Assembly (NCBI GenBank): GCA_949752795.1 | Contig: OX457064.1 | Span: forward strand, 38,684,368-38,748,367 | Origin: Hyperoodon ampullatus | Taxonomy: Eukaryota; Chordata; Mammalia; Artiodactyla; Ziphiidae | Length of the DNA stretch: 64,000 nt | Direction: 5' to 3' | Program-made: the position numbers and the translations under genes | The notes under the pieces: model-generated | The model's input: only the letters and a program-made list of their open reading frames with translations | What the model was told of the DNA's origin: nothing | The model's database searches: none | In this document: positions 34,087 to 45,295 of the stretch, in pieces | How positions within the stretch are numbered: position 1 is the stretch's first letter | How the letters are laid out: each line of letters begins with the position of its first letter

Positions 34087-35744
34087 TGCACCCAGTTATT
34101 AAGGAAAGTCAGGCCTGAGAAGTGCCCACTGGACTTGGCATTTCGAATCCACTGTTGTTAAAGCTGAAGTAATAGATTTGAGACACCCTGTCACCGATTT
34201 TAGGAGAAATATTCAGAACTATTTTGTGAAAATACTTCATACTTATCCACACCTATTAAAGATGCACCAAGTAATTAAAAATAGAGAGTAATTCTACATC
34301 AATTACACTTGAGTTATGCTGGTACTTTTACTTTTGTATTGTCTTTAAACTTATGCCAAAACATACTGCCAACCATCTATTTAAATAAAAGGCTACATCT
34401 GAAATGTAAATAAGTGTCCCCACAAGATTGGATTTGGGATATATGGAATTCAGACATATCCTGAAATAGAGAGACTGTAGATATCGATCAGGGAAAGGAG
34501 CAATTTATTTTTTTTTTAAACCTTAACCTCAAAAATCTTGTCCCAACCTGTAAATCAAAATTGTTGTGAAAGCAAGACTTGAGCTGACTACATGCCATGC
34601 TTCTGTTTTAGAAGCCCTGCATGCCATAAGTACTGGCAGTAACAAGCCCAATAGCATGTCCAGTGCCAGCTTGCATGCTCTCTTTAATGCCTTTTTAATA
34701 TCCCAGGCTAAAATGTCTCTTAGGCTCATCACTTGTGCTCAGGGTTTGAAACAAAGTTGAAAAACATAACAACCCAGTTTAATCATAAATTACTGTAATT
34801 GTAAGTGTTTATATTTTCATGACATTTACCATAAAACCTCAAAATGACACGCAAAGACAAAGTTTCAGTAATCCTGAGATTAAGGTGGCATTTTCTAACG
34901 AAGATTACCTATCACAGTACTGAGTTTTTTGCTCTATCGGCTTTTTCCTGTGGGTGATTTAATCTACTCTCACTGCTTCAGTCTACTTACCAGTAACTTG
35001 TTTATTTCCAGTCCCTGTACCTGAATGTCCTCACATTCATATTTTTCAGAAGTTGGGCACTGCTTCTCTGCATCTATTACGGTATGACTCTCATTCCAAC
35101 ATCTAGGAAATTGAAGTATTTCTCGATAAATCTCTCTACCATACCACGTACACCCCATTAAGCCCAACTCTTAAACCCATTCATTCTTCATTTCCTCCCC
35201 ATGGCTTCAGTGCATACTTATTTATCTCTGAATATAAATGTTGAATGTTTATCATCATAAATTATATACTTAATGTGATATTGGAGAGGAGATCTGTGAC
35301 ACAAGTTAAGTCAAATTTCACTGTTACTCTGAATACAGCTGGATATTTTACTTCCCTATGTGAGGCAAAAACATGTCTACAAAAACTTCTGAGAATTCTG
35401 GCTGGCAGTTACTTGTAAGGAGTCTGAATTCTTCAGTCGCTCTCCTGCAGCCGCTCTACAATTGTGATGGGTTCTTCCCTTTCCCTCTTTTGCTATGCTT
35501 AAGGAGTGGTGATGAGGTACAAACAGCATATAATCTTTAGCACAAGACTTTAACAATGAAAACTGGAACATGAAATATGCCTTAGAAATCACTGTTACTT
35601 CCAAAATCCTGGAAAAAAATCATTAAGAATGTTCCCTTTTTCCTCTTCTTTTTTAAATATACACTTTTTTTCTTTGTATTTCCCTTGGAACCCACATAGA
35701 ATACATCACTAAAACATGAAAATTTTTAACTGGTGGCCAATTGT

Positions 35745-36060
35745 TAAATTAGTAAATGTTCTCAAATACCTACTATGTATATGGTACTAGGAAGCTCTGG
35801 TTGCTATAAAGGCAAATAAAAGGTAGACCTATCTTTACAGAGCTTGTCTTTCTTACTAGGAGGAGATACATTCTATAACAAGCCAAAAACCAAACATAAT
35901 GTATTGCTCAATAATGTAGATGCCATAAAAGTGATGCTGGAGAGTTCAGGAAGGTAAGAGCTCACGTACAGGTAGAGTAATGGGGGAAGGATTCCTGGAA
36001 ATGTGGCTTCTACATCAGGTCTTAAAGATAGGTAAATCGCTTCCAGTTTCATGGTGGCAG
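35745..36060 (-). repeat. L2 3'-end remnant (reverse)
   Basis: ATACCTACTATGTATATGGT, CAGAGCTTGTCTTTCTTAC and AGGATTCCTGGAAATGTGGC follow the reversed L2 3' pattern. Confidence 0.55.
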
Positions 36061-36542
36061 AGTACATGGCTTTCTGCAACTACCCTTCTCTCTGGAAGAT
36101 CATGCCAAACAAAGAAAACAGAGGTAGACACACAAAATGTGTCTTGGATAAACCTAAGACACAGCTAAACCCAGATATAAATAATATGAAGATGAAAATT
36201 AGGTAAAAAGTGAAATCAATGACAATGGAGAACAGAAAGGAAAATGTAATCATAGTATATTACTTAACTCAGCAATAAACAATACTTACAGTTAAGGAAA
36301 CACTGCATGTGAATTTAATCCAAAATTGTGATAAAATTATATGGGGAGGATGAGGAGAGAGTAAATAGCACTAATAACCATAACTATCACAATAAAACAT
36401 CAACAGATAATGCCTACTATGCTAAACTTAATATTATACACATTATTGACTTTTTCATGTGCATGTGTTATTTAAAATGAATACTTTTCAAAATAGTATT
36501 TCATTAAAAATAAGGTAAAAGAGCAAACTGAAAAACAAATGA

Positions 36543-36757
36543 GGGCTTCCCTGGTGGCGCAGTGGTTAAGAGTCCGCCTGCCGATGCAGGGTACACGGGT
36601 TCGTGCCCCGGTCCGGGAAGATCTCACATGCCGCGGAGCGGTTGGGCCCGTGAGCCATGGCCGCTGAGCCTGCGTGTCCGGAGCCTGTGCTCCGCAACGG
36701 GAGAGGCCACAACAGTGAGAGGCCCGTGTACCGCAAAAAAAAAAAAAAAAAAAAAAA
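36543..36757 (+). mobile_element. CHR SINE, short form
   Basis: Complete head with A and B boxes and a 23-base A tail (36735-36757). Approximate target duplications CTGAAAAACA around 36528 and 36767. Antisense to AHR in intron 1. Confidence 0.94.
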
Positions 36758-36929
36758 GAAAAACAACTGAAAAACATAAGACAAAGAAAATCAGTATGTA
36801 AAGGACATCTCAAGTAGAAAACTCTGCAAACATACTCACTATTATTCCACACATACAATCCCAACATAGAAGTTCAATTATCTACCCCATTTTTTTTTTG
36901 CTTATGAAGTTGACAATTAATATTTTTAA

Positions 36930-37260
36930 AGCAAAAATGCAAGGATATAGGCACTCCTACAGACTACCAATAGGAATGGAAATTTTTTGCAGAGTAATTT
37001 GACAGCATGTTTCAGAGCATAATATTTGGCTCAACCGTAAAAGTATATCATATCTTTGTACCCAAATTTCCACTTACAGGAATTTTTCCTAAGGAATGAA
37101 CTAAAAATTTACATAGAAATTCACATATCTCAAGGGTATTCTCTGAAGTACTAGGTGAAATAGTTAAAGATTGGAAATAACCAGAATTTCCGCCTCAAAA
37201 TAAATGACAGAACTTTAACAGAAGGGAGTACCATGCAGCCACTGAAAACAATGTTTTAAA
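36930..37260 (+). mobile_element. Old L1M-type or HAL1 fragment
   Basis: Shows the order GCAAGGATATAGGCACTCCT, TTTCCACTTACAGGAATTTT, AAAGATTGGAAATAACCAGA and CCATGCAGCCACTGAAAACA typical of the C-terminal ORF2 region of old mammalian L1. Confidence 0.7.
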
Positions 37261-37479
37261 GGAGGGGAGGTAGCTAGCACATCAATGAAAATAGGAGGAA
37301 AAGACTCTAAGAAGAAAGGGCATGAATGCAAGTATGGAGTCAAGCAAGCACAAATCATGTATGGGCAAAGGGAAATAATTTATTTCAGAGCACTATATGA
37401 GAAGAAACAGTGAGCGTTAAGGAAATCCCTAGTATATGGGTGTACCATATGCATCACTGAACTTACCTGGGCAGCACTG

Positions 37480-37700
37480 TGAAGTTGGAATGAACGTAAG
37501 CTTTGGAGCCAAAAGACCTGGAATCTGATATTAAAACTCATCCTTTCATTTACTACCTAACAATTTTGAATCTGAACCTCAGGTCCCTATCTGGAAAACT
37601 GAAATAACAATACCTTTTCATACTACTATTATAAAAATGAAATAAAATGACGTCTGTAAAGCACTGTGCATGCTTATGTCACAATAAGTACTAACAAACA
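37480..37700 (+). repeat. MIR SINE (forward)
   Basis: AGCTTTGGAGCCAAAAGACC, TCAGGTCCCTATCTGG and AAGCACTGTGCATGC match MIR order. Confidence 0.65.
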
Positions 37701-38131
37701 GTACTTTTTTGTTATATAAAACCAGTATGCAAAAATATCAATTTTAAAAGAAGAGTGGAAGTAGAAAGGTACTGTTGTTAAAGATTTGCATGGTACTAAT
37801 CTCTAAGTAAGTGTCTAAATTACATGCACCAATAAGCATGTACTGTGTAAGTTTTTTCACCAGTGGAGTAGCACATTTCATTACCCACAATTGAGAATGC
37901 AATCATATACTGCCTCTTACTGTTTCACAGGAGAATTGATTCCTCTGTGATAATGTAAGCTGAAATTATTTAAAAATAGAATCTATATTTCTGTTGGAAG
38001 TCTTTACAGCTTATAAAATACTCTTCTTCTGCTAATTTTAGTTGCGAGAGTGGCAATGTAGGTGTTGACTGCCTGCCTTATTGGTCAATCACTTGCCCAG
38101 ACCTATACAAGTGAGAAAAGTAGACCTCATC

Positions 38132-38188
38132 TTTTAGTTTAGAACTAGTACTTTTTCAATTTTAGTTTAGAACTAGTGCTTTTTCAAC
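38132..38188 (+). repeat. Imperfect 28-bp tandem duplication
   Basis: TTTTAGTTTAGAACTAGT followed by A/G and CTTTTTCAA occurs twice head to tail, differing at one internal base. Confidence 0.85.
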
Positions 38189-38965
38189 TAGTGCTGTTTC
38201 CTCTTTACACCATTTATTTTTATAAATGTTACCAATAACTAATCACTTTCACTTACTTATTTCATAGGTCCAATATGTGAGAGCCTTTATAGTCACTATG
38301 TATAAACTATCTGAACAAAGCTTATTTGAAAGAAAAACAACAGTGGAGAAACAACTATGTAACTAAAAATACCTATATTTTTATTTTAGAAGCTATTTAG
38401 GAAATTTTATCATAGTATGTTTATATCAAACATTTTCAGTAAAACATAATTTTATTCAACTAAGTAGGTATTGTGTAAGTGAGGTTCATTAGGTTTCAAT
38501 AGAATGAAGAGCAATTTAGCAAACATAGCAAGGAAGACACTGCTTTTATACTAATGTTATTAGACTGTTAACAAAGTAAAAAGGGTCAACTAAGGCTGAG
38601 AAGTTATTTCTAACTCTGACACTTCATGATGGCTGGCTTGATCACCACCACTGCTGATATCATTTTTAAGTGTAGATTTCATTTACTCAACACCTATTAT
38701 TTGCCAATATTCAGCACTAATTTTCTAAAAATATCGTAAATTGAAGTACCACTAAAACTTTTTATGTATTAATAGAACTTAAAAACTACAAAAATACATC
38801 CAAAGTTATTATCATTAGGGGAAAACAAACCCAGACTCTATTTAATTCAATAGTGTGCTTTTCACCTATGTTCATGCAGCAAAGTAATTAAAGAAATGTA
38901 CAAAAAGGCTTTCATCTCCAAAGAAAATAAAACAAGAAGAGGATTTAAGTAAAAACAAATTGTTT

Positions 38966-39003
38966 TTTTCTTTCTTTCTTTCTTTCTTTTTTTTTTTTTT
39001 TTT
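38966..39003 (+). repeat. (TTTC)n and poly-T tract
   Basis: About five TTTC units followed by about 16 T in intron 1, roughly 250 bp from the CTCF-type motif. Confidence 0.85.
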
Positions 39004-39248
39004 GAGCAGGGTTATTTTAAGGAACATGTAAGGAAACAGTAGAACCTATTCCTAAGGGTATCTTTGAAAATTTCTTTAGGAACATGGATCAGATGCAAGG
39101 TTCCTTCATATCCTTTAATCTTCTAGCTTTCATTACTCCGAAAAGAAAAGAAACATTTACTGAGTGTCTACTATATACTTTAGTGGGATTAAATTTAACA
39201 CGTTTAAAATATATTTCGTACTAAGATAATTTGCAACGTTGGACTTTG

Positions 39249-39261
39249 CCACTAGGGGGCG
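39249..39261 (+). promoter_or_regulatory. CTCF-type motif in AHR intron 1
   Basis: CCACTAGGGGGCG matches the core of the CTCF consensus (CCASYAGRKGGCR) at every constrained position. It sits in apparently unique intronic sequence about 2.4 kb downstream of exon 1, not in a recognisable SINE. It is a candidate insulator or loop anchor near the promoter. Occupancy is not shown by sequence. Confidence 0.6.
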
Positions 39262-41372
39262 TTTATCCCGTTTAATAAATTCCATTGAAGATTGGAAGAG
39301 CTTCAGGTTAAAATTATGTCACCCACTTGATTCCAAAATTTTATGGAATTGTATATTTAAATGGCCATCTTATTAACAGTCCTATAATTATGCTACAACA
39401 TATTTTCTCTTTAAGTAAGATACAATGGCTGACTTAAGGGGTCAAAGTTAAATAGATCTCAATAACATTTTCAGCTCAAACAAGATGAATTTTTCTGACA
39501 ATGTGCCAACATATTATAGAGCCTATTAGCCACAAACTAGTAATTTAACTAAAAAAACACATTAAACTTAATATTGGGTTTATGGCCCCATTCTTAAAAT
39601 GGACTTTGATTAACTGCATTTTAAGTTAACCATTTTTTCATTCTGGTAAAAACAATTTATAAACAATTTCATGTGATTCTGTAAATGCCAGCACTAGGCT
39701 TTTCTTATGGAGCAGTGACATTTTAAGGCATTTATATGATTAAAAGCAACGTATGATGCTCAATAAAGATCTGATAAACATTTATACTAACTAAATAAAA
39801 TAAGGGTGAATGTGGAAACACTTTAGTTGTATTGTATTAAAGATGATTAAATACAAATATACTGGCATCTTAGAAAGTATATTAAAATGCTAAGATAAAG
39901 TAATAAAAGGTACATCTTACATAAATAAAAGAAAATGTACAGTACTATGTTTAAAGGAAAAATCTTTAATAAAACATTAACGAGAAGCCAAAAATGTTAA
40001 ACTTTATGATGAATAAAAATTAAAGCATTCTATTAAAGTCATCTAGGTCTTTCTGTAACACACTGACTGAAATGCAGTAACTTAAAAATCCATCAGGGAC
40101 ATCTTCAGGTTTTCTGACCATATACATAAAACCTATGATAACTCTATTATATATAATGCCAAGTATACTAGTGTATTAATAAATACATAGAAGTGTTTGT
40201 GACGCCTCTCAATTTTAAATAACCACTAAGGACAAAGTCAAATGAGACAAATACATTTTTATATAAGAAACCACTCTGTAAAACGCAAGTATTGTAAACC
40301 AATGTCAACAGAACTGCCAAGACAAAAACTGCTGACTCGGCAGTATTCCTAATGTCGGCCACACTGCAGGATAAGTCTTCCAAATATTAATCAGTCTATT
40401 TATAGATGAATATCCTCTGTTAATGCCAAGTCTAGATCTGAAGACCTATAATCACTGAAATTCTAAAAGGAAATTAAAACTCTAGAATAATTTAACTTTT
40501 AAACTGGTCTTAAATATTAATCTTAAACTGTTATTTTTCTGGTTTGGATTAGTGACCTAAATTAAGTTTTAAGCCAAATGCACACTTCTGATTTGTTCTG
40601 AGTAACTGTTTAATGTGTTCTGAAAATTGTTTATGAAAGTTTGAAAAATGTGAAGTAAAATAACTCAGGGATAATAATTAGGAATAAACACATGAATACT
40701 GCCAATTCACAAAAGTAAATCTGTCTCAAGCACGGATTTTTCTTTCTTCTGAAAAAAAAAAAAAAAGTATTTGCCATCTCACACAAATACCCCACCAAAA
40801 CAAACAAACAAAAAATCTAAGTTTGTAATCTATCAGAACTGACTAAACTTGGAAATAGAGGGAGAAGGGAATTAGAGAAAGATGCTAAGAATGAAAACGT
40901 CTGTTTCAATAATTCCAGCTCCAAATCATTTACAGACCCTAAAACCACCTCCAAAGTGATAAGAAAGCTCCCCCAAAAGGTGACTGAAAATACAAATCCG
41001 TTACTGTATTCTGGCTACTACACTCACTCAAAACTGCTACCATCTCTATACATTGTACCGAAGCGTTCACGCTGAGCGCTACAAAATTACTGCCAAATAA
41101 GAGTGCAACGGAAAGCCAGTTGCACCGGACTAAAAAATACCTTCAGAAAAGCACTCATTCCCTTTCCTGCAGACAGCACGTGTTTAGCTCTTAAAAGCAT
41201 CTCCCCGCATCAGGAGTGAGAATGGTGACCGTCCTCTAACCTAACCGAGGAGGATATTAAATGTGAAAGGGGATTTCAAGACGGGCTTAGGTTAACTAAT
41301 CCACCAGCCCCACAGGGCAGACCAGAGCTGTCAACAAATTAGGACCACAGCACAGTGAACAGTGCTACAAAT

Positions 41373-41388
41373 GGGGGGGGGGGGGGGG
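41373..41388 (+). repeat. Uninterrupted G16 tract near the start of AHR intron 1
   Basis: Sixteen consecutive G on the plus strand (the AHR template strand), about 245 bp inside intron 1 from the exon 1 donor. Such tracts are unstable and can form G-quadruplexes. The nascent RNA would carry a C tract here. Length could be affected by sequencing error. Confidence 0.85.
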
Positions 41389-41633
41389 TGCGAGGGTGCG
41401 CGTGCCCTGGAGACTGGGGAACGGGGGGCACAATTTTTTAAATGCAATCTTTAAACACGGAAAAGCCCAAGGCCTGGGTTTCTCGACCGGCCTCCAAATC
41501 GCGATTCCACGGACTGCGTGGGGAAGGGACCTAATCCCCAGGCCGCGGGGATGTGGGCGCGGGTGGAGCGGCCTCCCGCACCTGCGCGCCTGAGCGCCCA
41601 CCCCCGCGCAGAGGACGCGCACCAGACACTCAC

Positions 41634-41698
41634 GTTTTCTGCACCGGCTTCCGCCGCTTGCGACTGGCGTAGGTGATGTTGGCGCTGCTGCTGTTCAT
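41634..41698 (-). CDS. AHR: AHR coding exon 1 (start codon, first nuclear localisation cluster)
   Basis: The ATG (CAT on the plus strand at 41696-41698) begins MNSSSANITYASRKRRKPVQK, with two bases of the Thr22 codon before the donor GTGAGT at 41633-41628. Residues 13-16, RKRR, are the first half of the bipartite nuclear localisation signal. The start is supported by a good initiation context (A at -3) and by the absence of any other ATG in any frame up to about position 42522; an in-frame TAG lies at 42278-42280. The exon sits inside the CpG island. The translation matches the mammalian AHR N-terminus, so identity is very secure. Confidence 0.97.
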
Positions 41699-42475
41699 GG
41701 TGCCCGGCTGGCGGCGGCTCCTCCCCGGGCGCGGGCGCGGACAGCCCGGTTCCCGGGACCCGGCGGCGACCGGGACGACGGCGACGGCGGCGGCGGCCGG
41801 CGCCGGGTTCCACGCAGCCGCGCCCGCTCCACCTGCACCCTCCCCGGGCGGTGGCGAAGACGCCGCACCCCAAGAGCCTTGGCTCCCGCAGCCCCGAGTC
41901 CAAGTGCGCCGCCCGGGCCTGGCGCCGGCGGTCGAGGGGCGGAGACCGGTGAGCCGGGCGACGCAGGTGCCGTCTATACCAGCGGAGGCGGCGCAGCGCT
42001 GCCCGCAGGTGAGGCGGCCCGAATGGAGGAGGAGCCTGGGCCGCCTGTTTGGAATCCCAGCCTGGGTCGCGCGCTCTGGCGCCGCGCCCCGTGACCGTCG
42101 CCGCGGCCCCTTGGGTAAGGGAGGCGACGCCGCGCTGCTCCCGGGGCTTCCCCGATCCCGGGTACTTCCCGCCTTTGGAGCTCGGACTCCGGCCGCCGCT
42201 TTCGGTGCCACCAGCTTCCGCTCGACTACGCGTCTGCCCCTGGTCTGAGCCGGTGGTCCCAGTGACGCTCTCGGAACCTAGCGTCGAGGGGACTCGACAG
42301 GCGCTGCCTCCCGCCGCCGCTTGCACCGGCTGAATGGCAGAAGCACCCCCGACTCCTCTCTGGCCCCGCCCCGCCCCGTGGCCCCTCCTCTCTAAGCCCC
42401 GCCCCTAGCAGCCCCGCCCCATTCTACTTGACTCCGCCCTTCCTTACAGTTCCCTTGAGGGCCCCACCCTCTCGG

Positions 42476-42490
42476 CACGTGATGACGCAA
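42476..42490. promoter_or_regulatory. Canonical E-box next to a CRE/ATF-like site
   Basis: CACGTG at 42476-42481 is followed directly by TGACGCAA at 42483-42490. The first is the consensus for USF, MYC/MAX or CLOCK-type bHLH factors, the second resembles a CREB/ATF or ATF-C/EBP site. They lie about 60-80 bp upstream of the clustered GC boxes, at the outer edge of the CpG island. Function is inferred from motif and position only. Confidence 0.5.
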
Positions 42491-42879
42491 GGCGTAATGA
42501 CCCCCTCCCCCACCCCCGGTATCCATGTTCTTGAGGTCAAGGGAAGGAATCTGTGGACACATTTCCAGCCCAGAAAGATGTGAGACAACAAATTATGTGT
42601 AGCCAAACGCTTTGTAATTAGACAGTCTCAAGGATAGAAATGCCAAATAGTGAGCTTAAATTCACCTATGTAAGAGACAGTGACGCAGCTAACTTTGGGC
42701 TAAGAATTACAGTGAGCTGGCAGATAACCAGTGGAACTATAAATTTTCCTAGAGAAGAAATCTGCAGGAGGCCACATCTGAGTTGAACTTGAAGGCTAGG
42801 CGTTTACTTGTCTTTTTGTTTGGGTTTGGTTTTTGTCTCCATACTAGTCAGTATAGTATTTTTTCCCCAGCCAGAATAA

Positions 42880-43290
42880 CTTTGTTAATCTGTAGTCAGA
42901 TTTCAGTAAGGTAGAAAGCAAGGAAGAAAGGCAGCAGGAGGCATTTGAGGATAAGTAGTCTGGTATGGTTGGAGAGAGGAACTGCAAGTGAAATTCAGGA
43001 ATTCTAGGATCAAATCATAAAGCTTTGATCAAGAGTCCAGATTTTATTCTGCAGTCAATGGAAACATTTTAAGGATCCACAGCAGGAAAATGACATTCTG
43101 GTGTCTTGGAAAAGTCACTCTGGAATGAAAGTGCAAACTGGATTACAGGAGAGCAAGACTGGATGCAGGGAGAGTAGTTAAGGAGTTGTTGAATTAGTCC
43201 AGGTAAAAGTCCAGGGAAGTGACAGTGGGATAGAGAAAAAAAAAGAAAGAATAGATAATAAGGAAATAAATGACGAGAGGAGTATGTTTT
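42880..43290 (-). repeat. Decayed L2 LINE (reverse)
   Basis: GAGTCCAGATTTTATTCTGC, AATGACATTCTGGTGTCTTG and AGTCACTCTGGAATGAAAG are reversed L2 ORF2 sequence. Lies about 500 bp upstream of the AHR CpG island. Confidence 0.7.
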
Positions 43291-44935
43291 GCTTGTCAGG
43301 AGCAGAAGGGCAACCAGACTAAGATGTCTAGATGAAATCTCACACCATATCCATTCCTACATTTTAAAATGTCATCAAACCATTTCCACCTGGTGAGTTT
43401 GCTACCTCAAATTCAGAACATTGATAAATTGAACATGAATTTCTTTAGCTGAAACCTTGCTCTGTCATTGGCTCAACCATTCTCCAATGAACCTATGAAA
43501 CATCTTCAACTCCCCTACCACTTACATCTAAATATTCCAGCAAATACTATTAAATTTTGTGCTTAGCAACACCCCTAATTCATCTTCCTCCACCTTATTC
43601 TTCAATAATAACACTGAGAGTGCCCAACTCAAATGCCATATCATTTGCAATTCCTACCCAAATATTGTGGATAATTATCCCCTCCACACATTAATTCAAT
43701 TAAGAGACATTTTGAGGGTAATGCCTGTGTGCCAAGATTGTTCTAGTACTGAGGAGACAATGGTGAACAAAAACAGAAAAGTACCATACTCTCAGGAAAT
43801 ACTGTAATGGAGACGTACACGATTCAGTATGGTCTCCTAGTAGAGAAATTTGACCTAGTCATTGAGACAAAGATAGGCTTTCCCAAAATCATGACAGTTG
43901 AGTTGCGGGCTGAAGGATAAAGTCTTAGGAGAAAAGAGGGGAAGGGCATTCCAAGCCAATGAAATAGTACAAGCAACATCTGTTTAGTGGGAAGGAGCCT
44001 GGTAAGTAGTATAATGGACTAAAACAAGTTCAGGATGAGCAGGGGAGAAGGGCAAATATGATCAAATTTGTGTTTCAAAATATCACCATATCTGCAGGGT
44101 ATAGAACAGATAAAAGAGGGAGGAGCAGAAAGGAATGGAAATGATACTCCTTAGGAAACCATTAGCAGTAGCCCAGCCAAGGGGTGACAATTACTGATAC
44201 GAGGGTGGAGGTGATAGTGTACATGGAAAAAAAGTGAATAGGTTCCATAGAATTTGAGGAGGTCTTGAAAGATGGAAAGGATGAATATATGACAATGACG
44301 GAAGAGGATGTGTCAAAAACACAATAATAGCTTTTTGGACTATGTATCAGGCTATGTAATAATGGCATGTGCCAGTGGGAAATTATTAGTTTAGCTTGGA
44401 TCTCTTATGTTTGAGGTACCTTTGAGACATCAAAGGGGTCAAGTAGGCCGTAGGATATATAGGTTTGTAACTCAAAGGTGTGTGAGCTGGAGAATATCTC
44501 AGAAATCATTTGCATTTAAGTGACAAAGAAGAGATTATGAAGGTTGTGGGGTGCAAATATATGGTAGAAAAGGAGGACTGGGCACCAAAAAATTTCAGTA
44601 TGTAATATCTAATTGCCGGATAGAAGATTATGGTGCTGTAAAACTGAAAAAGATTTGCTAGAATGGTAACAAGAAAATGAGACTTTTGTCATGGAGGACA
44701 AAGTGGAAAAATGTCAGAGTGGTTCACAGTATTGAATGCTGTTGAGAGGTTCAAATAAGATGAGAACTGGATATGTCTTTTTGGCTTCTCAAAATGGGGT
44801 AATTTGTAACTTTAGTGAACACCGTTGGTGGGCTAATGGACCTACAAATCACACGGAAGTGGGAACAGAATTGAACTGGAGATGAGGAGGTGACATCGGC
44901 AAACACAGACAATTGTTTTTTTAAAAAAGTTTGTG

Positions 44936-45128
44936 GGGCTTCCCTGGTGGCGCAGTGGTTGAGAGTCCGCCTGCCGATGCAGGGGACACGGGTTCGTGCC
45001 CCGATCCCGGAAGATCCCACATGCCGCGGAGCGGCTGGGCCCGCGAGCCATGGCCGCGGAGCCTGTGTGTGTCCGGAGCCTGTGCTCCGCAACGGGAGAG
45101 GCCACAGCAGTGAGAGGCCCACGTACAG

Positions 45129-45178
<50 letters not shown>
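44936..45178 (+). mobile_element. CHR SINE, short form, with a 50-base A tail
   Basis: Complete head, A and B boxes and body followed by 50 uninterrupted A (45129-45178). Target duplications AAAAAGTTTGTG at about 44924-44935 and 45173-45184. Pure tail and intact CpGs suggest a very recent insertion. Confidence 0.95.
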
Positions 45179-45182
<4 letters not shown>

Positions 45183-45233
45183 GTGAAAGTGAGAGACCTA
45201 GGATGGCAGCTAGGGGGAGTAAAGGGTTAAATT

Positions 45234-45237
<4 letters not shown>

Positions 45238-45293
<56 letters not shown>
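45238..45293 (+). repeat. (AT)n array followed by poly-T
   Basis: About 19 AT units followed by 18 T, 60 bp from the SINE A tail. Confidence 0.9.

Positions 45294-45295
<2 letters not shown>

Larger units (their letters stand above)
38210..41372. other. AHR-proximal part of intron 1, mostly unique sequence
   Basis: About 3.2 kb next to the promoter with no recent transposon that I can name apart from the TTTC tract. It contains the CTCF-type site. It is the likeliest place for promoter-proximal control elements, but none beyond that motif can be supported by eye. Confidence 0.5.
1..42340 (-). other. AHR: AHR locus, exons 1-9 with introns (3' part of gene outside window)
   Basis: Joined exons encode the first 385 codons plus two bases of the aryl hydrocarbon receptor. 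From knowledge of the family, AHR waits in the cytosol with HSP90, XAP2/AIP and p23, binds planar aromatic ligands, enters the nucleus, pairs with ARNT and binds GCGTG-core elements at CYP1A1 and similar genes. Seen here: exon order 1 (41634-41698), 2 (30734-30921), 3 (14065-14168), 4 (6953-7042), 5 (4276-4399), 6 (3450-3580), 7 (1839-2041), 8 (1011-1120), 9 (38-179). All splice sites are GT-AG and the phases agree throughout. The transactivation-domain exons lie past position 1. The 5' boundary given is an estimate from the CpG island, not a mapped transcription start. Confidence 0.97.
41380..42490. promoter_or_regulatory. AHR: CpG island promoter and 5' leader region of AHR
   Basis: A sharp rise in G+C and CpG surrounds exon 1, against AT-rich flanks. 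No TATA box is visible upstream of the leader. GC boxes of CCCCGCCCC type occur at 42364-42377 (two overlapping), 42397-42405 and 42412-42420. Mammalian AHR promoters are known to be TATA-less and Sp1-driven, so the arrangement fits. The leader lies roughly between 41699 and 42340; the exact start cannot be read from sequence. GCGTG cores (possible AHR/ARNT sites) occur at 41400-41404 and 41516-41520, and the reverse CACGC at 41811-41815. Confidence 0.85.

Noticed and set aside
34529..34760. Overlapping 60-70 codon frames on both strands in intron 1
   Set aside because: Both strands are open over the same stretch, neither matches a known protein, and there is no splice context.
41400..41520. 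GCGTG cores as proof of AHR self-regulation
   Set aside because: The 5-bp core is expected several times by chance in a CpG island of this size; flanks do not form a strong full response element.
41673..42248. Long plus-strand reading frame antisense to AHR exon 1 and leader
   Set aside because: GC-rich sequence has few stops; the product is Ala/Pro/Gly/Arg-rich with no family resemblance, and the strand is antisense to a well-supported exon.
41451..42326. 291-codon minus-strand frame across the AHR leader, exon 1 and intron 1
   Set aside because: It starts at GTG, is out of frame with AHR, and reads through the exon 1 donor. A composition effect of the CpG island.
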